DNA of 64,000 bases from Artemia franciscana (lineage: Eukaryota > Arthropoda > Branchiopoda > Anostraca > Artemiidae). A program made the position numbers and the translations under genes. The stretch spans positions 29,869,658 to 29,933,657 of the forward strand of contig NC_088873.1 in the NCBI RefSeq assembly GCF_032884065.1, in the 5' to 3' direction. The notes under the pieces were generated by a model. It had not been told where the DNA came from. It saw only the letters and a program-made list of their open reading frames with translations, and ran no database searches. Shown here in pieces: positions 57,101 to 64,000 of the stretch (its first letter is position 1; each line of letters opens with the position of its first letter).

Positions 57101-60100
57101 ATCAACATCCTGGAGAAGTACAAATCTATGTCTGTGTGCTTTTTGGGAGCCATGGTCCTTTCCAGAATCCATTGGGGGTCGATAATTTTTACGTTTAGTG
57201 AAGAAAACTTGTCACTGTTATGTTTAATTCAGAAGAGGAGATACATCATACAGCTACAAAATAAGATATGAATTTTGAGACAAAAAAAAAACGACAATAG
57301 GAAGTAGGAAGAAGCATAGCAATAAGTTTGACAAATATCCATTCTTAACATGAATTAATTTTTCTTCTACGGAGGGCATAGTTTGAATTTTATTGGGCCA
57401 TTTAATGAAGTGTTTTGTTTTTTTTCATAATGGAACGTCACGAAGTAACATCAAACTATATTCAAGGCACATATGTAAGGGTTGCTTATTTGGTGTGGAG
57501 GAGAATTTGAAAATAATATGTATGAATTGTGTTGAAAGTACAAGACATTATTTACAAGAGATTCCAGATTAGGTACTGTATGTTCGCATGAAAAAAGAAT
57601 TTCGTCTAATTCAAAAATACCATACAGCATTTAATTAAGAATATTTTTATTTGGTGCAAAATTAGAATATCGGTGATTACAAATGTATAAGAGTTTGAAG
57701 GCTCATAAGTATAGTGCTGTTAAGCCTGAATAGTTTTGTTTCACGGCTTGGGGGACGAGTTGAAACTTCCAGGCACAGATTTGTCGTAGAGGGGGGGGGG
57801 GGTGTCCTTAGACAACTTCAAATTGTGTGTTGATTCAGAAGGTGGAACGAATTTTAACCAATCCTTACAAAAGATTATACGACGTTTAATTTTTTACCTA
57901 TTTGCCAAATTGGCAGCATGTTGGTTTGTTTTGGCCAAAGTTGTTGTTTTGCTAGCACAGTTTAGGAGATATTGTGACTTCGCTGCGGTGCATTCCTTCT
58001 GTTTCTCAAAAAGTGATTTTGAACTATCGTTTTGGTTTGAATAATCGCACCTCTGATATTCTACAGCCACGGGTTCGCAAAAGAAATCCAAAAATAAATG
58101 TACTGTGACGATCCTTTTCGGGAGAAGTTTGAAATTTGGTACTACTGCAGATTGCAAAATGGCTCTAAATCCCTCTATCCAAGCTTTGAAAATGTTAGCT
58201 AACATCCCACCCTTTTTTGCGAAGGGAGGATGTTTCTTCCTTTTTCTGAATAATTTGAGTTTGTTTTTCTCCAAAGTCTACTAGAAAAAATACGGTGAGT
58301 AAATTCAATACTATTAGATTATACTTATTTGACCTCAACTTAAAATGAGATTTTTTCATGTAGGCCTATATAGTATTATCAAAAGCTCTTTACTTAATGT
58401 TATTACCGTGTATAGGACGATTCCTACGATTATGTCTATATTCTACCTTAACTTACGGGAAGCTTAACATTTGATGACTTTTCCTGTATTTTGTTTTATT
58501 TTGAATGAGGAATATCTTTCCCATCTGTTTTTTTTTACCCACGCTACTGATGAAGGACATCTTTGAAAACAAAGTTGAAATATTGATCATTCTCCTAAAT
58601 CGTTATCCTTCGTTGATAGTAAAGATACTCGTATATTATCATCCTATTCAAGGATGTCTAATCAGCTCGGTCTTAGAAATGATCTTATCTTAGTGCTGTT
58701 AGTTTTGTTTTTGCTTTTGCTTGAATTTCTATGCTTCTGACCAACAAACCTATATAATCTTTTTTGCTCTTCCGGTGAGTTACCGTAGGATGGTGGTAAT
58801 AGGTTTCTCCTTCACTAATGGGAGATGTAAGTTCAGGACTGTCCTCGGTAACGAACCCTCGTACAATGTTCTGTTTCTGTTTCATGTTCTTTCAATTTTT
58901 GTCCTGTGGTGGTGCAGTGGATTTGACCATAGCTTGGTAACACGGTACCCAGAGATCGAACCCGGCTTTAGCAACATACTGCAGGGCGGACGTAAGGACC
59001 TTAGTAGTCAAGAAGCGTCGCTAATTCGATTTGTTACTCTGTAGGTGATTTTGAAGAATGTTCTGAACCTCCTGTTACATACATTGAAGATGATGATTCC
59101 GAGCTAGAATTTGAATCGGAGGATGAAGACCGAGAAAAAATACAAAATGTTTTTGAAATCGAAGAAAAGACAATTCAACAAATGTCGAAATGGAATAATC
59201 TTTATGTGCCGATGCCAATTATCAAGTCTTTAGCTGAGCAAAAGTTTTTTACGCCAACACCGATTCAGGTATTGCTTTTTCCTTTTGGCTTATTTTTAAT
59301 ATTGTTGTACATTGTAGGCTATTAATAATGAGGTATTTATTCAAAATAAAATGGCCTACTCAGGTATACCCGAAGGTAACCAGTCAATCCAAAGTGTAGT
59401 AGAAAGCAAGATGAACTTAGGTTTGTGGACTACTACTACTACTAATAAATCACTGCAGCACCAAGCCGCCTGAGGCCAACACAGCTACGCACGCTCCTCT
59501 TCCAACCTTATCTTTTCAAGGCCTCCCTCTTTACACCCTCCCAGGAAGTTCCCATTTCCTTTAAATCTTTATTTATGACATCCTCCCACCCCAGACGAAG
59601 ACGACCTGCTTTCCGTTTAGCCCCAGATGGTTGGCCAAAAAGGACAATCTACGGCAATCTGTCATCCTTCATCCGCTGAACGTGGCCTAGCCATCTCAAT
59701 CTTTCTTTCATTGTAGCCCAAGAAAGCGGGATTGAACCATATTTTTTGCACAACCTACTCTTTGAAATACGGTCAGTCAGCCGGGTACCCAAAATAATCC
59801 TTAGGAAATTTCTCTGGAAAACATGTAGTAAATTTTCATCCTCTTTTCGGAGCGCCCATGCTTCAGGTTTGTGGACGGTTTAAAATATTATCAGTGCTCT
59901 TTTTTATTCTTAAGTATGTGCCAGTTCCACTCATCCATGTTTGGGTCGCAGTTTTACCAGTTGATTGGGTCACACGAAGTAAGGAGAAAATAAAAACGTT
60001 CACATACTCAAATCTGTATCAGTGGGGGGAGGGATTTTTGTCCGACCCACAAAAACGTTATAAAATGCATGTAAACAAATTTTTCATGCGTTTATTAGTT

Positions 60101-60792
60101 TTTCTCTAATCCCCCTCCCTTGAGCCGAAATCCTGGATCTGGCATTGGGTACACTACTTAGGTGACTTAATAAGGTGTAAATATTTCTTTTTCAATTAAT
60201 TTTTCTGCTAGATACTTTTAATGTCTTAGTCTTTATGTGTCATTTGAAGTACATACCTTATGCAGATAAAATGCGACTTTCAAATTTTAGATATAAAAAT
60301 AAAAAAGATCAGGGATGTAAAAATAGTTATATATTGCCTCTAACTTTCCGATTATCCTTTGATTCGACTTTTATTGAGCAAAGAATTTAAAGTACTCTTT
60401 GCTCAAAAATGCTCACGAAACTGTTGTGAGGTGTATAAAAAAATGTACATAAAAATATGAGATATGATAATGAAGGAAGGCTTTTAGCTATCATCGAATG
60501 GTTTTTGTCTCATTTATGCAAAAGTTATTTCATACACCATTCTAGGCTTGAGATTTTATTTGTTTAATCTGATAACCAATTGAGAATGAAGTATTTTACT
60601 TGTATGTTATATTGTTTCTTTCCTTCTTTTTTGCTTTTTTACAGTCTCTTGTTCTTCCTGCTGCAATTCGAGGTCGGAGAGACATTGTCGGTGCAGCTGA
60701 AACGGGAAGTGGAAAAACGCTTGCTTTTGGCATTCCAATGCTAAGCGGAATTTTGGATGACAAAAAGTACGACAAAGTTATAGAGGATGCTG
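46035..60792 (+). CDS. DDX24: DDX24/Mak5-type DEAD-box RNA helicase, N-terminal part (spliced, 3' incomplete)
   Basis: Four exons join without a frame conflict: 46035-46172, 53666-53831, 59045-59268, 60645-60792. All donors are GT and all acceptors AG. Exon 1 ends in phase 0, exon 2 in phase 1, exon 3 in phase 0 and exon 4 in phase 1. The ~225 residues show, in order: a short N-terminal segment with W-K...ID...F...D-L..FEEL.DY, as in animal DDX24; a lysine-rich basic stretch and an acidic stretch; a W-N-N-L-Y-V-P segment leading into the Q motif FTPTPIQ; and Walker [10 protein letters not shown]. Family knowledge: DDX24 (yeast Mak5) is a nucleolar ATP-dependent helicase in 60S ribosome assembly. 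The rest of domain 1 (DEAD box, SAT) and domain 2 are not in this window, so I infer they lie to the right. Introns 1-3 are ~7.5, 5.2 and 1.4 kb and are full of mobile-element debris. Confidence 0.92.
46173..48370. other. DDX24 intron 1, first part
   Basis: No recognised element apart from a very diverged HPE-like patch at about 46500-46640 (AAAGTTATTTCGGATGAAAA, TTAAAACTTAAA). No additional exon is needed for phase. Confidence 0.4.
48369..48476 (+). repeat. 53-bp tandem duplication
   Basis: TTTATGTTACGTGATTGATC through AAGAAGGAGTCA(A/C)ATATAGGG occurs at 48369 and 48422, differing at one base. Confidence 0.95.
48718..48965 (+). repeat. hAT segment duplicate, copy 1
   Basis: TTCTTGACAAAAGTTACTAT ... 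GAGAAAGATGTTGCTTTCTG. This is about 247 bp, with a perfect ~100-bp core shared with copy 2. It includes the pre-finger and finger-coding region. Confidence 0.9.
49259..49505 (+). repeat. hAT segment duplicate, copy 2
   Basis: Same segment 541 bp downstream. It differs by small deletions and by loss of finger cysteines (FCFVCFLFS becomes FFFVLFSGG). The duplication postdates insertion, or two overlapping copies were joined. Confidence 0.9.
50660..51040. other. Spacer within DDX24 intron 1
   Basis: Probably residual hAT sequence plus AT-rich DNA. No further motif recognised. Confidence 0.3.
51045..51133. repeat. (TA)n microsatellite, 89 bp
   Basis: Uninterrupted TA dinucleotides. Tyr-Ile reading frames across it are artefacts. 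Confidence 0.98.
51480..51960 (+). repeat. Satellite-like repeat block 2
   Basis: Units of about 110-120 bp: CTCAACGTATCCTGAAAGTG, TGCAGATAAATTCTTTTGAC, TTTGATTTCGTTGAAAACCT and so on, recurring at about 51480, 51610, 51730, 51800 and 51900. It is the same family as 44.0-45.15 kb but without the long microsatellite inserts. Confidence 0.7.
52030..52620. repeat. Degenerate GTA/GTC trinucleotide-rich array
   Basis: Imperfect AGTCGCAGT, AAGTAGTTGTAGTCGCAAG, AGTAGTAGTC units. It follows satellite block 2, just as AGT runs accompany block 1. Confidence 0.75.
52630..53439. other. Spacer in DDX24 intron 1
   Basis: AT-rich. A C-run is at 52740-52751. Nothing assigned. Confidence 0.35.
53440..53523. 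repeat. Imperfect (CT)n microsatellite
   Basis: CT-rich run (TCTCTCTCTCTCTC with TTT interruptions) about 145 bp upstream of the exon 2 acceptor. Confidence 0.9.
53666..53831 (+). CDS. DDX24: DDX24 exon 2 (Lys-rich linker)
   Basis: The acceptor AG is at 53664-53665 after a T-rich tract, and a consensus donor GTAAGT starts at 53832. The exon holds 55 codons plus one base. It has two basic clusters, KRKKKDSKK and a run of about 14 residues that are nearly all lysine, separated by a short acidic stretch ([10 protein letters not shown]). This is typical of the low-complexity nucleolar-targeting region between the DDX24 N-terminus and its helicase core. Function is inferred from composition. Confidence 0.9.
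53832..55461. other. DDX24 intron 2, first part
   Basis: AT-rich, with no recognised repeat or alternative exon. Confidence 0.35.
55462..56769 (-). mobile_element. HPE9 (old copy in DDX24 intron 2)
   Basis: The + strand starts TTAAATTTAAAAAAACAACA then CAACTGAAAGTAAGGAGCAA. It ends with GGGCCATGTGGCTCC (HPE: GAGCCGGGTCGCTCC) and the hairpin ATAGTTTGTTATTACAAACTGT, TTGA. The hairpin is still paired although its sequence differs from younger copies. A CGGAAAAATCACCC-type C-rich stretch (55770-55990) replaces part of the body. Confidence 0.75.
56770..58890. other. DDX24 intron 2, later part
   Basis: Contains G-runs at about 57790-57801 and an unassigned 126-codon - strand open frame (58274-57894, K/R-rich start, no recognised motif). 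No splice-supported exon. Confidence 0.35.
58905..59000 (+). mobile_element. tRNA-derived SINE head next to the exon 3 acceptor
   Basis: TGGTGGTGCAGTGGATTTGA (A-box-like) and GAGATCGAACCCGGC (B box) lie about 40 bp apart, as in a tRNA-derived SINE. It ends about 45 bp before the exon 3 splice site. It belongs to a different subfamily from the 22-kb SINE. Confidence 0.6.
59045..59268 (+). CDS. DDX24: DDX24 exon 3 (acidic region and Q motif)
   Basis: The acceptor TGTAG ends at 59044 and the donor GTATTG starts at 59269. The first two bases complete an Arg codon with the last base of exon 2, and 74 codons follow. An acidic tract (about [17 protein letters not shown]) is followed by W-N-N-L-Y-V-P-M-P and the Q motif FTPTPIQ, which binds adenine in DEAD-box helicases. 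A tRNA-derived SINE lies only about 45 bp upstream of the acceptor. Confidence 0.95.
59431..59864 (-). mobile_element. RTE-like LINE copy E with 12-bp TSD in DDX24 intron 3
   Basis: The - strand encodes the C-terminal part of the copy B family (ending with the [10 protein letters not shown]-like segment and TTATTAGTAGTAGTAGTAGT). AGGTTTGTGGAC flanks it exactly at 59419-59430 and 59865-59876. Only 434 bp long, so it is strongly 5'-truncated. Confidence 0.93.
59877..60600. other. DDX24 intron 3, remainder
   Basis: AT-rich, nothing assigned. Confidence 0.35.
60645..60792 (+). CDS. DDX24: DDX24 exon 4 (Walker A / motif I)
   Basis: The acceptor TTTTTTACAG ends at 60644 and the donor GTGAGT starts at 60793. 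The exon has 49 codons plus one base. [21 protein letters not shown] carries motif I with the lysine and threonine of the ATP-binding loop (60693-60719), followed by LAFGIPML, the usual helix after motif I. No further exon was found between 60793 and 64000. In animal DDX24 a poorly conserved insert follows at this point, so a long intron or a divergent exon is possible. Confidence 0.95.
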
Positions 60793-61470
60793 GTGAGTTA
60801 AGTTAAGGAGAATGAAAGACTGGGAATCGCTCAGATTTCGGAAATTTTATTCTGAAAATAAGTAAAGATCTAGTGTAGGGAAGCAGACTTGCCCCACTTC
60901 CTTGTGTTTGCTTCACTTTTGAAGGGTTTTACTAGCCAAATTTTTGAAAATTTTATTTTGGAAAATGTTGTTTTGCACGTAGTTGTTTATTGACTATTAG
61001 GTAAAAAGAACAAGTTGTTTTCCTTGGAGAGTTTCGTTTTGCAGATGATTTTCGTCTCCTTTTCAAATATTCAGTGTCATTGTAGATGTAGTACCATTAA
61101 CCTGTGAAGAATCATGGGTGTTCCATCTTGTTTGTCGGCTTTATCATGTTGACTATATCAACATTGAAAAGAGAGGAAAGGCTCATTCGATCCCATGTAT
61201 AAAAAGAAGTTACGTTGCCATTCTTAGACTGACACCGATCTTCTGATCATATCCTTTACGGGTATATCTCTTACGAGGGGCATGCCAGCCCCTCTACCCT
61301 CCAGGTGTTTTGGGGTGCGAAACCCCCGCCCAGAGGGAATGAGTTCAAAATTTCAGAATAGCAATTTTAATCATTACAGTTGAAAAAAGTTTCCTCTAGG
61401 GTTGAAATGGTAACAGCAAGCCCAAAAATGAGGGTTCCAAATTATGCAAATACGCAACAGAAAACAGAGG
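60793..61470. other. Presumed DDX24 intron 4
   Basis: No exon that continues motif I in phase 1 was found. A short HPE-like patch (GGGTGCGAAACCCCCGCCCAG) is near 61310. Confidence 0.35.

Positions 61471-61473
<3 letters not shown>

Positions 61474-61554
<81 letters not shown>
61474..61554. repeat. (TA)n microsatellite, 81 bp
   Basis: Uninterrupted TA run. Open frames through it are artefacts. Confidence 0.98.
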
Positions 61555-61559
<5 letters not shown>

Positions 61560-61639
61560 GAAGAATGGCATGTTGGACAGGGTTGAAACAACATTTTTAT
61601 GGCACTTGGTATTAACCAAGTGACATATAGCAATCGCAA

Positions 61640-63355
61640 AATTCTGTCGGTCTGTCGGTCCCGGTTTTGCTACTTTAGGCACTTCCAGGTAAGCTAGGAC
61701 GATGAAATTTGGCGGGCGTAGCAGGGCCCGGATCAGATTGAATTAGAAATAGTCGTTTTCCCGATTTGACCATATGGGGGGGGGGGAGTGGGGGGCCCGT
61801 CAATTCGGAAAAAATAGAAAAAAATGAAGTATTTTTAACTTACGAACGGTTGATCAAATCTTAATTAAATTTGATGTTTGGAAGAATTTCGTGTCTCAGA
61901 GCTGTTATGTTAAATCCCGACTGGTTCTGGTGACATTGGGGGGGGGGGAGTTGGGAGGGGGTAACCTAAAATCTTGGAAAACACTTAGTGGAGGGATCGG
62001 GATGAAACCTGGTGGGAAAAATAAGCACAAGTCCTAGATACATGATTGACATAACCGGAACGGATCCGCTCTCTTTGGGGTAGTTGGGGGGTGGGTTAAT
62101 TCTGAAAAATTAGAAAAAATGAGGTATTTTTAACTTACGAACGGGTGATCGGATCTCAATGAAATTTGATATTTAGAAGGGTATCATGTCTCATAGCTCT
62201 TATTTTTAAATCCCGACCGGATCTGGTGACATTGGGGAAAGTTTGGGGAGGGGGGAACCTAAAATCATGGAAAATGCTTAGATTGGAGGGATCGGGATGA
62301 AACTTGGTGGGAAAAATAAGCAGAAGTCTTAGATACGTGATTTACATAATTGGAACGGATCCGCTCTATCTGGGGGGGGGGGGAGGGTTTAATCTAAAAA
62401 ATTAGAAAAAAATGACGTATTTTTAACTTACGAAGGAGTGGTCGGATCTTCATGAAACTTCATATTTAAAAGGACCCCGTAACTCAGATCCCTTATTTTA
62501 AATCGCATCCAGTGTCATTTGGGGGGGGGGGGTCTTAGAAAATACTTAAAGCGGAGAGATCAGGATGTAACTGGATGGGAAGAATAAAAACCTATCTAAG
62601 ATACGTGACTGATATAACCAGATCTGCTCTCTTTGGTGGAATTTGGGGGGGGGGTAATTTGGAAAAATAAGGTATTTGTAACTTACGAAAGGGTGACCAG
62701 ATCTTAATGAAATTTGATTTTTAGAAGGATCTTGTGCTTTAAAGCTCTAATTTCAAATTCCGACCAGATCCTGTGGCATTGGGGGGGGGGGAGTTGGAGG
62801 GGAAAACCGGAGTTCTAGGAAAACGTGAAAATTGGGGTATTTTTATCTTACGAATAGGTGATCGGATCTTAATGAAATTTGATATTTAGAAGGAATTCAT
62901 GTCTCAGAGCTCTTATTTCAAATCCCGACCAGATCTTTTGACATTGGGGGGAGTTGGAGGGGGAAATCTTGGAAAACACTTGGAGTAGAGGAATCGGGAT
63001 GAAGCTTTGTGGATAGAATAAACAAATGTCCTTGATACGTGATTGACATAACCGTACTTGATTCGCTCTCTTTGGGGGAGTTGGGAGGAGGGGTTCAGTG
63101 ATTTAGCGAGTTTGGTTCTTCTGGACGTGCTAGGACGATGAAAATTGGTAGGCGTGTTAGGGAGCTGCACAAATTGACTTGATAAAGTTGTTTTACTAGA
63201 TTCGACCATCTGGGGGGGGGGGGCTAAAGGGAGAGGAAAAATTAGAAAAAATGAGGTATTTATAACTTACGAGTGGGTGATCGGATCTTAATGAATGTTG
63301 ATATTTAGAAGGACATCGTGACTCAGAGCTCTTATTTTAAATCCTGACAGGCATT
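61640..63355 (+). repeat. Tandem array of ~295-bp units with G-runs
   Basis: The landmark TTTTTAACTTACGAACGG-like text recurs at about 61838, 62133, 62426, 62681, 62846 and 63264 (spacings 295, 293, 255, 165, 418). Each unit has GATCGGATCTTAATGAAATT, TCTCAGAGCTCTTATTT, AAATCCCGACC(G/A)GATCTGGT, ATTGGGGGGGG and GGGATCGGGATGAAAC. The flanking segments CAGGTAAGCTAGGACGATGA (61688) and GACGTGCTAGGACGATGAAA (63123) suggest a longer higher-order unit. No protein is encoded. Confidence 0.85.
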
Positions 63356-64000
63356 AAGCCTCTGATTTTGCTTTTAAATCAATCTATTGATTCTTAGAAT
63401 TTTGTTAGAGCTCATATCATATGAGCTCTTGGCTCTTAGCTCTTCTTGCCTCGTCACAAGTGCCATATGAGCTCTTGTTATAATTTTAATTTAAATATAG
63501 ACGTGTTACCTTGTTGAAATGTGAGTCTTATTTGGACTATCAATATTTTAACAGTTTTTGGTCTCTTACAAGAATTGGCCCTTGTTTGCATAAATCTTCC
63601 CCGATATTTTCTTTGTTCTAGAAAGGTGGACATTAAATAGGTTTTGCAAGCACCAGAACGGAAGTTCTTGTGTCCTTTTTAAGAGTAAAAAGAGATCGGA
63701 GGGCAAGAAGCCTATCCCTCAAGCCCATTCATTTTCCAAACACATCGAATTAAAATTTCGAGAAGCCATAGCCGTTTTGCTCAGCGTAGTAGAACAGTTG
63801 AGCAAGTATTTCTTTAGGGATATTGGGCATGTCAAACCCCACAATAATGTAATTGGCCCATAATGCTTTAAAGCAAAATGTTGCTTATAAAATAAATCAA
63901 AAGACATTGTGTTTATGGTTGCCAATAAGACGCTTCAGTAATATGGAGGTATCAGCAATATGGAGGCCCCAGCAGTATGGAGGTATCAGCCTGTGCACCC
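63356..64000. other. Right-hand end of window
   Basis: A TCATATCATATGAGCTCTTGG-type motif repeats near 63410-63480. Text at 63640-63780 resembles the dispersed pair at 45.3-45.7 kb. A short AATATGGAGG(C/T)..CAGCA repeat (three units) is at 63938-63990. Confidence 0.4.

Noticed and set aside
61640-63355. Regularly spaced repeats as a CRISPR-like array
   Set aside because: Units are ~295 bp, diverged, and lack short constant repeats with unique spacers. The DNA is eukaryotic.

Overview
The window is animal (metazoan) nuclear DNA. It is AT-rich and intron-rich and is dominated by transposable elements. An arthropod, perhaps a crustacean, is my best guess from the gene structure and the mix of LINE, SINE and hAT debris. 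The species cannot be fixed from sequence alone. There is no bacterial gene organisation, no CRISPR array and no rRNA.

Two host genes are supported by splice sites that agree in phase. (1) On the + strand, four exons (46035-46172, 53666-53831, 59045-59268, 60645-60792) encode the N-terminal ~225 residues of a DEAD-box RNA helicase of the DDX24/Mak5 type. They include the Q motif and Walker A. The gene runs off the right edge or resumes after a long intron. (2) On the - strand, two exons (21908-21837 and 10665-10568) separated by an 11.2-kb intron encode the end of a small protein. It has an acidic segment followed by a Gly/Tyr/Arg-rich tail, then a stop and a polyadenylation signal. Its first exon(s) were not found.

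Everything else that can be read is mobile or repetitive. Layout: 1-92 and 1152-2992, two copies of a non-coding, hairpin-rich element here called HPE; 3696-4134, a LINE 3' end between ~82-bp direct repeats; 6.25-6.35 kb, a GA microsatellite; 6948-7067, a SINE fragment with a 14-bp target-site duplication; 8022-10059, HPE; 11.04-11.43 kb, a C-rich minisatellite; 13.3 kb, an HPE end; 13.93-16.25 kb (-), a broken multicopy gene of the 'HEEADTR...GCDTTS...Cys-rich' type; 17.66-19.05 kb, an RTE-like LINE; 19.08-20.87 kb, HPE copies; 22.05 kb, a SINE; 22.9-24.56 kb, HPE; 25.26-29.7 kb, a SINE and two older - strand LINEs, one of them split by an RTE-like LINE; 29.74-33.69 kb, HPE, then an RTE-like LINE split by a complete HPE; 33.73-35.2 kb, an HPE cut by another LINE; 37.2-38.3 kb, a three-copy repeat; 38.9-43.97 kb, decayed - strand LINEs with PHD-like ORF1, endonuclease and RT remnants; 44-45.7 kb and 51.5-52 kb, satellite-like repeats; 48.5-50.65 kb, a broken hAT transposase with an internal duplication; 55.46-56.77 kb, an old HPE; 61.6-63.35 kb, a G-run-bearing tandem array.

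The most notable signal is the HPE family. It is ~1.8 kb, has no coding capacity, and opens with a 9-bp-stem hairpin starting TC. It carries matched subterminal inverted repeats and, near the other end, a ~104-bp-arm palindrome. The two arms agree within a copy although copies differ from one another. One copy sits inside a LINE reading frame, so its ends can be fixed to the base: it lies between A and T with at most a 1-bp duplication, reminiscent of Helitron-type insertion.
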